Shown in pieces: positions 27,553-36,948 of a stretch of DNA of 64,000 nucleotides (position 1 is its first letter; each line of letters begins with the position of its first letter). The stretch is from positions 186,001-250,000 of the forward strand of contig JAFGDS010000042.1 of assembly GCA_016931995.1 (NCBI GenBank), given 5' to 3'. Origin of the DNA: Pirellulales bacterium. Lineage in GTDB: Bacteria; Planctomycetota; Planctomycetia; Pirellulales; Thermoguttaceae. The position numbers and the translations under genes are program-made. The notes under the pieces are model-generated. The model saw nothing but the letters and a program-made list of their open reading frames with translations, ran no database searches and was not told the DNA's origin.

Positions 27553-28491
27553 ATGCCCAAAAAGGTGATCCTGGATGTGGATCCAGGCTTCGACGACGCG
27601 ATCGCCTTGTGCATCGCTTTGTTCGAACCGACGCTGGACGTGATCGCCGTTACATCGGTGGGGGGGAACTGCCCACCCGACCAAGCCACGCGAAACGTCC
27701 AAGCGATCGTGGAGCAGCTTGATCCGCCGCGATGGCCGCGGATTGGGGCCGCCTCGCCGCCGGATTGTCCGTTGCCGGCGGACGGCCGGTATCAGTTCGG
27801 CGAGGACGGCCTGGGCGGGGCGAATCTGGACGTGGCGGAACTCCGCGCCCGCCACCCGTCCGAAAAGGTCATCGCCGACGCGGTCCGCGCGGAGCCCAAC
27901 TCCGTGACCATCATCGCCCTCGGTCCGCTGACCAACATCGCCCGCGTCTTCCAGCGCGACCCGGAGTTGACCTCTCTGGTGGGCGAGTTGGTCATGATGG
28001 GGGGAACGATCGACGGGCCGGGCAATATCACGCCCGCCGCCGAGTTCAACATCTACTGCGATCCGGAGGCGGCCAGAACCGTCTTCCTCTCGCCCTCCAC
28101 GAAGACGTTGATCCCGCTGGACGTCACCAACCAGGTCATCCTGAGTTTCGACCTCTTCAACCGCCTGCCCGATGCTTCGACCAATGTGGGAAAACTCCTC
28201 CACGCGATCCTTCCACCCGCGTTTCGGGCGTACCGGCAGCGGTTTGGGCTGGAGGGCATCCACGTCCACGACTCGGTCGCCCTGATGGCCGCCATTCATC
28301 CCGAACTCTTCACCATGCGGGAGATGGCCGTCGACGTGGAGACCGTGGGCGAATTGACCCGCGGCGCGACGATCTTCGACCGTCGTCGCGTGCCCGCCTG
28401 GCGGCACAACATCGCCGTGGCCACGGGCATGGACAAGGCGACGGTGATCGAGGCCATGATCGCCGGTCTGGCCACCGCGGCGAAGAGATGA
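27553..28491 (+). CDS. inosine/uridine-preferring nucleoside hydrolase
   Basis: Cleaves the N-glycosidic bond of ribonucleosides to give ribose and a base. The 312-residue protein opens with the signature VILDVDPGFDDAIAL (Ca2+-binding aspartates), and has the VGGNCPPDQATRNV loop, ALGPLTNIA, LVMMGGTIDGPGNITPAAEFN and the closing HDSVALMAAIHPELF. These match the IU-NH family. Substrate preference cannot be told. ATG 27553 is immediately before the signature and leaves off 13 upstream codons. The gene ends 9 bases before the stop of the convergent HtrA-type gene. Confidence 0.92.
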   Translation: MPKKVILDVDPGFDDAIALCIALFEPTLDVIAVTSVGGNCPPDQATRNVQAIVEQLDPPRWPRIGAASPPDCPLPADGRYQFGEDGLGGANLDVAELRARHPSEKVIADAVRAEPNSVTIIALGPLTNIARVFQRDPELTSLVGELVMMGGTIDGPGNITPAAEFNIYCDPEAARTVFLSPSTKTLIPLDVTNQVILSFDLFNRLPDASTNVGKLLHAILPPAFRAYRQRFGLEGIHVHDSVALMAAIHPELFTMREMAVDVETVGELTRGATIFDRRRVPAWRHNIAVATGMDKATVIEAMIAGLATAAKR

Positions 28492-28500
28492 GCGGCGTCC

Positions 28501-29658
28501 TTACGGGTCGGCCATCTCGGCCAGCCGGGCTTTGAGCTGGAGTTCCTTCCCGTCGCGATACACCACCATCGTGACGTCCTTGCCGATGGGCGTAACGCTC
28601 ACCAGGTTCACCAGGTGGGCGTCGTCTTCGATGGGCGCGTCGTCAAGCTGAAGGATCACGTCGTTGATCCGCAGGCCGGCGGCGCGAGCGGGCGAGTCGT
28701 CGGCAATGCTCGTGATGCGGGCGCCCATCGGCCGGGGTAGCCCCACTTCGGCCGCCATCGCCGGGCCGAAACGGGAGTCGATCGTCACGCCCAGGTACGC
28801 GCGGGCGACCTTGCCCTTGTCGATCAACTGCCCGGCGACGTTCATGAACATCGAGATGGGAATGGCGAATCCAATGCCTTCGTTGCCGCCGCTGCTGCTG
28901 GCAATGGCCGTGTTGATGCCGATCACTTCCCCGCGGAGATTGATCAAGGGGCCGCCGCTGTTGCCCGGGTTGATCGCCGCGTCCGTCTGGATGAAGTTCT
29001 GGAATTTCAGACTCGTCCCGCCCAGTTGCAGGTCGCGGCGGTTTTTGGCGCTAACGATGCCAAACGTGACCGAATGACTCAGCCCAAACGGGCTGCCGAC
29101 GGCCAAAACGAAATCCCCGATCTCGAGCGTGTCGCTTTGGCCCAGCCGCGCATCGACCAGATGGGGCGCGTCGACCGCCATCACGGCCACGTCGGTGGGC
29201 GGATCTTCCCAGATGCGCAAGGGACGAATCAGACGCCGGTCGGCAAGATGGATCCGGACGCGGTCGGGCGTGGCCCCGCGGATGACGTGGCGGTTGGTCA
29301 GCACGTAGTCCTTTCCCGCTCGGCGGATAATCACGCCCGAGCCGGCCTCTTCCACCCGTCCCGCCTGGCCGTGCTGCAGGCTTCTCCGCGTGGCAACGTC
29401 CGCCTCGATGTGGACGACGGCCGGACCAACGAGCTTTGCCACGGTCTTGATGACGGCCGCCTGCTTCTGGAGAAACTCCGTCTGGCTCTCGAGCTGGCGG
29501 TAGAGATCATCGCGGCCTTCGGGCGAGAGCGCGCCTTGGACTTGCGAGGTTAACAGGGCCGATTGGCCCGCCGCCTCGGAATGGCCCAATCCCAAAAGGA
29601 GAAGGACCCCGGCAAGAACGGTCCAGACGCGGAAAGAGCGACAAGGCGGTCGATACAT
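28501..29658 (-). CDS. HtrA/DegP-type serine protease with one PDZ domain
   Basis: Periplasmic quality-control protease of 385 residues. It has a signal peptide or signal anchor (TVLAGVLLLLGLGHSEA), a helical segment, then a trypsin-like domain with the triad His in LTNRHVIRG, Asp in PPTDVAVMAVD and Ser in NPGNSGGPLINL. A single PDZ domain follows (GARITSIADDSPARAAGLR, INDVILQLDDAPI). This is the DegS-like layout of one PDZ. ATG 29658 is chosen because it starts just before the signal sequence. No lid loop typical of DegP is obvious. Confidence 0.93.
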   Translation of the reverse strand: MYRPPCRSFRVWTVLAGVLLLLGLGHSEAAGQSALLTSQVQGALSPEGRDDLYRQLESQTEFLQKQAAVIKTVAKLVGPAVVHIEADVATRRSLQHGQAGRVEEAGSGVIIRRAGKDYVLTNRHVIRGATPDRVRIHLADRRLIRPLRIWEDPPTDVAVMAVDAPHLVDARLGQSDTLEIGDFVLAVGSPFGLSHSVTFGIVSAKNRRDLQLGGTSLKFQNFIQTDAAINPGNSGGPLINLRGEVIGINTAIASSSGGNEGIGFAIPISMFMNVAGQLIDKGKVARAYLGVTIDSRFGPAMAAEVGLPRPMGARITSIADDSPARAAGLRINDVILQLDDAPIEDDAHLVNLVSVTPIGKDVTMVVYRDGKELQLKARLAEMADP

Positions 29659-29758
29659 CACGTCCGGCTCCTGACCGTAAGACAACCGCACCCCACGACA
29701 ACGCGGCGCCACGCGGACTTATTGGGGGCACGAGACTACCGAGATCGTACGAAATCGG

Positions 29759-30208
29759 TCAGGAGACGTCCAGTTCCAGGTCGCTGGCCGAAAGGTCCGC
29801 GTCCTGGGACCCGTCGTCCAGCAGTCGACTCCAATTGGCGCCGGTGTCGGACCCCAAGCCCTCATGCTCCGCCTCGCGCTGGCACTTGATGCACAGCGTG
29901 GCATACGGCAGGGCCATGAGCCGGGCCATGGGAATGTTGCAGCCGCAGCCTTCACATACGCCGTATTGGCCCTCCCGCATCCGTTCCAAGGCGTTTTCCG
30001 TCCGGGCCAACTCGCGGCTTTCCACCTCGGCCAACTGGGAGCTGATTTCATCCTGGACCGTGTCCAAGGCGGCGTCCACCACGTCGCCGGACGCCTGGCC
30101 TTTCAGTTCCTTCAACGAGCTCAAGTCACCGGCCAACACCCGACGCAGCGCGTCGCGGCGTTTGATCAAGACTTCTCGGAGATTCAGGATCGCTTCTTTG
30201 CGGGACAT
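29759..30208 (-). CDS. DksA/TraR-type C4 zinc-finger protein
   Basis: Small cytoplasmic regulator-like protein of 149 residues: a coiled-coil part (AILNLREVLIKRRDALRRVL to ENALERMREG) and a C-terminal zinc finger CEGCGCN ... CIKCQ, with the CxxC pairs 17 residues apart. DksA-type proteins bind the secondary channel of RNA polymerase with ppGpp. True DksA has an aspartate pair at the coiled-coil tip, which I do not see clearly, so function as a polymerase factor is uncertain. ATG 30208 was chosen from two in-frame options; the other is 19 codons upstream. Confidence 0.82.
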   Translation of the reverse strand: MSRKEAILNLREVLIKRRDALRRVLAGDLSSLKELKGQASGDVVDAALDTVQDEISSQLAEVESRELARTENALERMREGQYGVCEGCGCNIPMARLMALPYATLCIKCQREAEHEGLGSDTGANWSRLLDDGSQDADLSASDLELDVS

Positions 30209-30891
30209 AGCTTTCACCTTGGTGTCCGACCCTGGCCGCGCTGAAGGATGCCCCCCTTCAGACAAGCCTCCGGCGAACCCCTTTCACTTCTACTCGGTTC
30301 CGAACAAGGACCACGACATTGCGCCCCACGGCCCGCGCCCCGCAAGTGCGGACGGGTCTGGAGGACGGATCAGGACGCGCTGGCGGTGGTGAACACAACC
30401 GCTAAGATCACCAACCAAACTATAGTACGCAACAAGGCCGGGGGGGTTCAAAAAAACAAAGAATCCCGCCGATTCACCAACGGCCACAAGCGTCGGTACG
30501 TAAAGGTTTCTCGTCTAATGACTTATATCGCAGCAAGGCTGCCCGACTTGGCCCACCCGTCGGGCCTTGCCAGGGCAGGCGATCGGGACACTTCCGCACC
30601 CGCGCGCCCGACCCTCGCTGCCCAGTCAGGCGGCCCCGACGCCCGGCCGAAAGCCGCTAACGGATAATCGACAAAACCAGCACGGATATGCAGCGGATTT
30701 TGATGAACCGCAGGTGGGGGCAAGGCCATCGGCCCGGCATCTTTGACTTCATAATTCTCGCAAGCTAAACACTTTAGGGAATATGGAGACTGTCCCCGAC
30801 GCCGGCGGTACCGCCATGCGAGGGCTGCCTGCGGCGGTCTGGCCGGCATGACGACGATCCCGCTGCCTTGCTCTCCCCTAGGGAAACCGCC
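30209..30891. other. 683-base intergenic region
   Basis: No credible gene in either strand; the frames open here are short and compositionally odd. It is less GC-rich than its surroundings in the middle (about 30400-30530 and 30750-30785). A hairpin GCCCGAC/GTCGGGC lies at 30541-30565. It divides the divergent zinc-finger and FHA genes and probably carries promoters for both. Confidence 0.45.
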
Positions 30892-33105
30892 ATGGTACTC
30901 GCCGGTCCCGCAACCGTCGCCACCAGTGCCGCCACTGGTTCCGACGCGCCCGTCGGTCCTCTGGTTCTCCGCATCCGCGGGACCAGCCGGGACGGCCAAC
31001 TGGTGCGAATCCGCTCGCGGAAGTGCACGATCGGGTCCGCGCCGGATTGCACGCTTCGACTGGATGCCTATGGCGTTGGACCCCTTCATTGCCTCATCCT
31101 CCGTGGCCGGCGCACGACCCTCGTTCGCCGTTGGGGCCCCGATACCTTGCTCAACGGAAGCACGTTCGCCGATGCCGAACTGCGGCCCGGCGACCGGCTG
31201 CGGGTCGGACCGGTCGAGCTGGAGGTGCTGCAGACTACCGGAGTGACGCGGTCCACGCAAGCCGTGCAGACTGTGATTTCCAGGGAATCCCCTGAGTTCA
31301 CCCAGCTTTCCAGACGGCTCCAGATCGCCAACCGGCAGGGGCGGCAGCGGGCTCGCGGGGTATTGGCCGCCCTTCGGGCAGCCCGTCGGGAGATCGCCCG
31401 ACTCGAATCGCTCCACCGCGGTGCGCCAAAGGCCGGCTCGGCAGCCGTCGGCGGCTCCGAGACGAAACGGCCCCAGGCCCAGGCTCGGCTGGACGCCCAA
31501 AAGGACGACCTCGCCCGGCGGGTCCAACAACACGACGCCGCGACCAAGGAACTCCAGGCGGGACGCGCCGCCCTCGAAGCCGAGGTCCGCACGCTCCGGA
31601 CCGACCAGGCGGCAATCGAGAAGGATCGGAAGAACCTGGACGCCGCGCGTGCCGCGTTTCAAACCGCGCAACGACAATGGCAAGCCCAACAGGACGCGGC
31701 GAAGTCGGAAGCGACCGCCTTGCGGGACCAGCTGGAAACGGCGCAGGCCGAATGGAATGCCCGCATCGAGGCCCTTCGGGAGGAGCGGGAGAGCTGGGCA
31801 CGGGAGCGCGAGGCCGAGCAGACCAATCTTCGCCGCCGGCAGCAGGAGCTGGACGCCCGTCAGGCCCAGCTCGATGCCCAGGCCAAGAAGCTCGACACTC
31901 AGGCCAAGAAGGTCGCGTCGGAGGCGGGCAACAACGAGCTTCTCAAGGAAAGGCAGCTCTGGGCCAAGAAACGGGAGAGTGAAGAGGCCGATCTTCGCCG
32001 CCGGCAAAAGGAGCTGGACGCCCTGAAAGCGAATCTCGACGCGCGGTTTGAAGAACTGGACGCCCAGCAGACGCGGATCAAGGACGTTGCGGCGGGGCAC
32101 GAGGCCGACGCGAACGAACTGCAAGCCCAGCGGAAGGCGTTCCAAACCGAGCAACAGCAGTGGAACGCCACTCGGCAGCAGCACGAGCAGCAATGGCGCG
32201 AGCGGCAAGCCGCCTGGCAGAAAGAGCAAGCCGCCTGGCACGAGGCGCGGCGGGCGGGCCAGCCGGTGGCCGGCGGCGCCGAATCGTCGCCGGTGAGCGC
32301 GGCAGGCGCCCCGATTGACGTTCAGGACGCGCTGGGCCGTCTCGGGACCGTGTCGTTGGTGCCCGACGAAAACGAATCGCCGCCGCCACGGAGGGAGTCT
32401 TCCCCAGCATCGAAAGCGCCGGCCGCGACAGGATCCCCATCCTCCAAGGCTCGGCCGCCTTCTCCTCGTGGGGAGGATGACGCCGACGACTCGATCGACG
32501 CCTACATGGCGCGGCTGATGGAGCGGGTTCGCTCGGTGGCGGGCGAATCAACGTCGGAGAAGCCGGCTGCTTCCGAGCCCGCTCGACCGCGGGCGGTCGA
32601 GGCTGCCGAAACGGCTCTGCCCTCGCCCGAGGTCGCCGCGCCTCCAAAAGAAGCCTCTGGACCGGTCGACCTTTCGCCGCGACGATCCGCTCCGGAGAAC
32701 GTGGAGCGGCTCTCGGTGATGCGGCAGTTGGCTTCTGGGGCGGCCTACACGGCCCTGGACCAACACGCCCGCAAGATGCTCCGCCGCGCCATCCGCGATA
32801 AGCTGCTCATCGCGATTGTCGCGACGGTGTGCGGCGCGGGCCTCATCGCGGGCTGGTCCGTTTGGGGATTGGGTAACGTGAGCTACTATGCGGGGCTGGT
32901 CTGCATCCTGCTGGCGGTCGTCTGGGGCACGCACTATGCCGTGCTCACGGGCCGGTTGATCCTCCGGCGCAGCCGCAAGAACCCGTGGGCCGAACTGCTC
33001 GACGCGGCCTTGGCCGAATCGCAACCGGCCGATGCCGTCGCTGAGCCGGCCGCCAACGAGCCCGACCCGGCCGCCGCAGCGGATCCAGTCGGGCCGGCGG
33101 ACTGA
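30892..33105 (+). CDS. FHA domain protein with long coiled coil and C-terminal membrane helices
   Basis: A 737-residue protein. Residues about 20-105 form an FHA domain (KCTIGSAPDCTLRL, PLHCLILRGR, TLLNGSTFADAELRPGDRL) that should bind phosphothreonine peptides. A coiled coil of about 360 residues follows, rich in Gln, Glu, Ala and Arg with repeated blocks such as EADLRRRQKELDA (two near copies). A Pro/Ser/Ala-rich linker leads to two membrane helices near the end (LLIAIVATVCGAGLIAG, YYAGLVCILLAVVWGTHYAV). It looks like a membrane-tethered scaffold reading Ser/Thr kinase signals; no kinase is next to it. The sigma-factor gene on the other strand converges with it. ATG 30892 is preferred over TTG 30868. 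Confidence 0.85.
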   Translation: MVLAGPATVATSAATGSDAPVGPLVLRIRGTSRDGQLVRIRSRKCTIGSAPDCTLRLDAYGVGPLHCLILRGRRTTLVRRWGPDTLLNGSTFADAELRPGDRLRVGPVELEVLQTTGVTRSTQAVQTVISRESPEFTQLSRRLQIANRQGRQRARGVLAALRAARREIARLESLHRGAPKAGSAAVGGSETKRPQAQARLDAQKDDLARRVQQHDAATKELQAGRAALEAEVRTLRTDQAAIEKDRKNLDAARAAFQTAQRQWQAQQDAAKSEATALRDQLETAQAEWNARIEALREERESWAREREAEQTNLRRRQQELDARQAQLDAQAKKLDTQAKKVASEAGNNELLKERQLWAKKRESEEADLRRRQKELDALKANLDARFEELDAQQTRIKDVAAGHEADANELQAQRKAFQTEQQQWNATRQQHEQQWRERQAAWQKEQAAWHEARRAGQPVAGGAESSPVSAAGAPIDVQDALGRLGTVSLVPDENESPPPRRESSPASKAPAATGSPSSKARPPSPRGEDDADDSIDAYMARLMERVRSVAGESTSEKPAASEPARPRAVEAAETALPSPEVAAPPKEASGPVDLSPRRSAPENVERLSVMRQLASGAAYTALDQHARKMLRRAIRDKLLIAIVATVCGAGLIAGWSVWGLGNVSYYAGLVCILLAVVWGTHYAVLTGRLILRRSRKNPWAELLDAALAESQPADAVAEPAANEPDPAAAADPVGPAD

Positions 33106-33139
33106 ACGTCCCGCCCATCTCGGCGCGCCACCGACGATC

Positions 33140-33775
33140 TCAAGTCTCTTGGTCCGTCGGGACGATGCGGGCGGTCTCGTCGCCGAATTGCTCGGCCAGG
33201 CGGAGGCGGAGCAGGCGGCGGGCGCGCAGCAGGCGAACCTTCACCGTACCGGGGCGGATGTCCAGCACCTCGGCGGTTTCGCGGGTAGAGAGCCCCTCCA
33301 AATCGCGGAGCACGAACACCATCGCGTATTTCAGGTCCAGCCGGTCGAGGGTTTCGGTGAGGAGCTGACGGAGCTCCTGGTGTTGGGCGATTTGCTCGGG
33401 CGTCTCGCGCCATCGCGCGACGAGGTCGGAAAGGGGCACGTCCTTGCCGTCGTTGCCTTCGGTTCGGTCGGTCCAGGCCACGGCGGGACGCGTTACCCGC
33501 CGACGGAGCACCGAGAGCCCATGGTTCGTGGCAATTCGCAGAAGCCACGTGGCAAAGGCCGACTGGCCGCGGAAGTCGCGCAGATGCTCCACCAGACTCA
33601 GGAAGGTCTGCTGGACGACCTCGTCGGCGTCGTCGCGCCGGCCGACGATCCGCATGGCCAGCCGAAACACCCGCTGCTGGTACTTGGCCACCAACGACTC
33701 GACCGCAGCGGCGGCGCCCGAGCGAGCCAATTCGATTGCCTGTCGGTCCGGGTCCAGCGGCTGGGAGTCTCCCAC
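33140..33775 (-). CDS. ECF-type RNA polymerase sigma factor
   Basis: A 211-residue sigma70-family factor of the extracytoplasmic-function type. Region 2 is SLVAKYQQRVFRLAMRIVG and DADEVVQQTFLSLVEHL; region 4 is LDLKYAMVFVLRDLEGLSTR and AEVLDIRPGTVKVRLLRARR, a helix-turn-helix. The start is GTG 33775. ECF factors are usually held by an anti-sigma factor from the next gene; none is visible in this window, and the short open stretch upstream encodes nothing recognisable. Its regulon is unknown. Confidence 0.93.
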   Translation of the reverse strand: MGDSQPLDPDRQAIELARSGAAAAVESLVAKYQQRVFRLAMRIVGRRDDADEVVQQTFLSLVEHLRDFRGQSAFATWLLRIATNHGLSVLRRRVTRPAVAWTDRTEGNDGKDVPLSDLVARWRETPEQIAQHQELRQLLTETLDRLDLKYAMVFVLRDLEGLSTRETAEVLDIRPGTVKVRLLRARRLLRLRLAEQFGDETARIVPTDQET

Positions 33776-34108
33776 GCGATACTCCTAGCGGGGGGTGTCC
33801 TTTTGGGCGTGGGCGGCACGGATGCGTTCCATCACCGGGGCAATATGGGGCGCTCGGCAAGATCCTGTCAAGAAGCGATTACAGAAACTACCACGAAGAG
33901 ATGCACCGAGGATAACACGGAAGGATTGTTTAGCGGCATCATACACCCGTCGCCACCCGAACAATCTTCGCGATCTGGAAGAATCACCCAATCCTGCATC
34001 CTTACGCAGACTTCGCCGACTAATTATATTAGTAGGTTTCCGCACGATCGGCCGGAAGAACTTTGTTTTGAAGGCGGGCCTACCGCGTCGCGTATTAAGG
34101 AGTCCGTT
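33776..34108. other. 333-base intergenic region, AT-richer
   Basis: Separates the divergent sigma-factor and acyl-CoA synthetase genes. The stretch about 33880-34080 is clearly more AT-rich than the rest (for example TAATTATATTAGTAGG near 34021). I see no gene. It ends in the AAGGAG site for the GTG start at 34109. Confidence 0.5.
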
Positions 34109-36799
34109 GTGACGATTGAGAACCTGGACAAGATTTTTGACCCCACCCGCGTCGCCGTGATCGGGGCCAGCGATACCCCCAGCAGCGTCGGCTTCACGGT
34201 GCTGCGGAATCTGATTGGGTCGGGATTCCGCGGCGTCGTCTACCCCGTCAATCCAAAGCGGGAGTCCGTGCAAGGCATTCAGGCGTTTCGCGACATCGAG
34301 AGCCTGCCGCATCCGCCGGATCTGGCCGTGATTTGCACGCCGGCGCCGACCGTGCCGGGCATCATTCGCTGCTGCGGCGAGGCGGGCACGCGCGGGATTG
34401 TCATCATCTCGGCCGGTTTTCGCGAGATCGGCGGCGAGGGCAAACAGCTTGAGCGGGCGGTGCTGGAGGAGCAAGCCAAGTTTCCGGGAATGCGGATCCT
34501 TGGGCCGAACTGCCTCGGCCTCATCGTGCCGGGCATCCATCTGAACGCCAGCTTCGCCGCGACCACGCCGCCGAAGGGCCACATCGGTTTCATTTCCCAG
34601 TCCGGCGCCCTGTGCACCTCGGTGCTCGATTGGGCAATGGAAGAAGGGATCGGGTTCTCCTACTTCGTGTCGGTGGGCAACATGCTCGACGTGAGCATGG
34701 GCGATTTGATCGACTACTTCGGGTCGGCGACGGAGACGCAGTCGATCATCCTCTACATCGAGTCGATCAGCGAAGCCCGCGAGTTCATGTCGGCGGCGCG
34801 GGCATTCGCCCGGACCAAGCCGATCGTGGCGTACAAAGCCGGCCGGTTTGCCGAATCGGCGCAGGCGGCGGCGTCGCACACGGGGGCGATGGCCGGCGTG
34901 GACGCCGTGTACGAAGCCGCGTTCCAACGCGCCGGCATCGTGCGGATCTTCGAGGTGGACGACATGTTCGACTGCGCCGAGCTCTTGGCGCGGCAGGAAC
35001 CGCCCCGGGGCGGACGGTTGGCCATCGTCACCAACGCCGGCGGGCCGGGCGTGATGACGACGGACATCCTGATCGAGCGCGAGGGCAAGCTGGCCACCCT
35101 TTCCGACGAAACGGTCTCCAGACTGAACGACATATTGCCCAAATTCTGGTCGCACGGCAACCCAGTCGACGTGCTCGGGGACGCGCCGGCGGAACGATAC
35201 GCCAAGGCGTTGGAAATCGTGCTGAAGGACAAGGGCGTCGACGCGGTGCTCGTGATCCTCACGCCGCAGGCCATGACCGATCCGACGGCCACGGCCAAGG
35301 CCGTTGCCGAAGCGGCGGCCAAGACGCACAAGCCGGTGTTGGCCGCGTGGATGGGAGGGCTGATGGTTCGCGACGGGATCCAGGTTCTTTCGGACGCGGG
35401 CGTTCCCACGTACACGGCGCCGGAGAAGGCCGTCCGCGCGTTCATGCACCTGGTCTCGTACGCCCGGAACCTCGAGGTGCTTCACGAGACGCCCCGCGAC
35501 ATCCCGCTGGAGTTCACGCTCGACCGTCGGCGTCTGCGCGGCGTGTTCGACACGATTTTGACCGAGGGCAACGAGATCTTGTCGGAGAACGTGTCGAAGG
35601 CGTTTCTCGAGGCGTACGAGATTCCCGTCACGAAGCCGCACCTGGCCCGCTCGGCCGACGAGGCCGTCGAGGTGGCGCAATTGTGCGGCTATCCGGTCGT
35701 GTTGAAGATCCATTCGCCCGACATCACCCACAAAACGGACGTCGGCGGCGTGATACTCGGCCTGGGTAGCGACGAGGCGGTCCGCCGGGCGTACGACAAG
35801 ATGATCCAGGCGGCCGCCGAGCACCGGCCGGACGCCCGGATCCTCGGCGCGACCGTCCAGCCCATGATCAACGAGCCCCACGCCTTCGAGCTGATCGTCG
35901 GGACGAAGAAGGACCCGGTGTTCGGGTCGGTTATCATGGTCGGCATGGGCGGCGTGGCCGCCGAGGTGTTCCGCGACCGGGCGTTGGCCATGCCGCCTCT
36001 GAACGAGTCGCTCGCCCGCCGCATGCTCGAATCGCTCAAGTCTTGGCCGCTTCTGCGGGGCTACCGCGGCAAGCCGGGGGCCAACATCGATCGGCTCGTC
36101 GAAATCTTGATGCGGTTTTCGTATCTCGTGGCGGATTATCCCGAGATCAAGGAATTCGACGTCAATCCGCTTTTGGTGACGCACGACGACGTGGTGGCGT
36201 TGGACGCGCGGGTGGTCGTGGACCGGGACCTCGTGGTCCATTCGCCGCGGCCCTACGCCCACCTGGCCATCCGTCCTTATCCCGAGGAGTTCGTCGCCGA
36301 GCGGACCCTTCGCGACGGCGAGCCGGTCATCCTGAGGCCGATCAAGCCGGAGGACGAGCCCATGTGGCACGATCTCCTGGCCAGTTGCTCGACCGAGTCG
36401 ATCCGCTTCCGCTTCAGCTACCTCTTCAAGCAGACGACGCACGAGATGGCCTCGCGGTATTGCTTCATCGACTACGACCGCGAGATGGGCATCGTCGCCG
36501 AGGTGCGGGAGGACGGCCAGCGGAAGCTCGTCGGCGTGGGCCGGCTCGTGGCCGACATGAATCACGACGCCGCCGAGTACGCCGTGCTCGTCGCCGACCG
36601 CTGGCACGGCCACGGACTGGGCGGCCTGCTGACCGACTACTGCCTCGAAATCGCCAAGCGATGGGGCGTGCAGCGGGTCGTGGCCGAAACCACCAAGGAC
36701 AACCACCGCATGCTCGACACCTTCCGCAAACGCGGCTTCGAGTTGGACGACGAGAGCGAGGAGGACGTCGTCCTGGTGAGCAAAACGGTTACCGGGTAA
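34109..36799 (+). CDS. acyl-CoA synthetase (NDP-forming)/GNAT acetyltransferase fusion, Pat-like
   Basis: An 896-residue fusion: CoA-binding and succinyl-CoA-ligase-like domains (about 1-450; VAVIGASDTPSSVGF, GIVIISAGFREIG), an ATP-grasp domain (about 480-690; VVLKIHSPDITHKTDVGG) and a GNAT domain (about 740-890; acetyl-CoA loop at WHGHGLGG). This is the layout of protein lysine acetyltransferase Pat/YfiQ, which often modifies acetyl-CoA synthetase. The phospho-accepting His of ADP-forming acetyl-CoA synthetases is kept (His257 in SHTGAMAG), so the synthetase part may be active, unlike in Salmonella Pat. AAGGAG precedes GTG 34109; the longer frame upstream is not coding. Confidence 0.9.
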   Translation: MTIENLDKIFDPTRVAVIGASDTPSSVGFTVLRNLIGSGFRGVVYPVNPKRESVQGIQAFRDIESLPHPPDLAVICTPAPTVPGIIRCCGEAGTRGIVIISAGFREIGGEGKQLERAVLEEQAKFPGMRILGPNCLGLIVPGIHLNASFAATTPPKGHIGFISQSGALCTSVLDWAMEEGIGFSYFVSVGNMLDVSMGDLIDYFGSATETQSIILYIESISEAREFMSAARAFARTKPIVAYKAGRFAESAQAAASHTGAMAGVDAVYEAAFQRAGIVRIFEVDDMFDCAELLARQEPPRGGRLAIVTNAGGPGVMTTDILIEREGKLATLSDETVSRLNDILPKFWSHGNPVDVLGDAPAERYAKALEIVLKDKGVDAVLVILTPQAMTDPTATAKAVAEAAAKTHKPVLAAWMGGLMVRDGIQVLSDAGVPTYTAPEKAVRAFMHLVSYARNLEVLHETPRDIPLEFTLDRRRLRGVFDTILTEGNEILSENVSKAFLEAYEIPVTKPHLARSADEAVEVAQLCGYPVVLKIHSPDITHKTDVGGVILGLGSDEAVRRAYDKMIQAAAEHRPDARILGATVQPMINEPHAFELIVGTKKDPVFGSVIMVGMGGVAAEVFRDRALAMPPLNESLARRMLESLKSWPLLRGYRGKPGANIDRLVEILMRFSYLVADYPEIKEFDVNPLLVTHDDVVALDARVVVDRDLVVHSPRPYAHLAIRPYPEEFVAERTLRDGEPVILRPIKPEDEPMWHDLLASCSTESIRFRFSYLFKQTTHEMASRYCFIDYDREMGIVAEVREDGQRKLVGVGRLVADMNHDAAEYAVLVADRWHGHGLGGLLTDYCLEIAKRWGVQRVVAETTKDNHRMLDTFRKRGFELDDESEEDVVLVSKTVTG

Positions 36800-36815
36800 A
36801 GACGAGCCGCCGCGC

Positions 36816-36879
36816 GTGCCACTGGCTCCGCCAGTGCACGACTCACGGTATCCCACGGCACTGGCAAAGCCAGTGGCAC
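36816..36879. repeat. CACTGGC/GCCAGTG repeat pair
   Basis: Two inverted units: CACTGGCTCCGCCAGTG (inside 36816-36837) and CACTGGCAAAGCCAGTG (inside 36858-36879), each itself a hairpin, joined by about 20 bases. Lies 17 bases after the acyl-CoA synthetase stop. Confidence 0.8.
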
Positions 36880-36948
36880 TTCACGCGGATCCCCTCACCC
36901 CCGACCCCTCTCCCGCAAGCGGGAAAGGGGAGTGTCGTTGGAACCGCG

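Noticed and set aside
30248-30667. 139-codon frame in the gap before the FHA gene
   Set aside because: Crosses a hairpin and an AT-richer stretch, has no recognisable domain and no ribosome binding site.
33785-36856. 1023-codon open frame opposite the acyl-CoA synthetase fusion
   Set aside because: Anti-sense shadow of a GC-rich gene; no motif or start signal.
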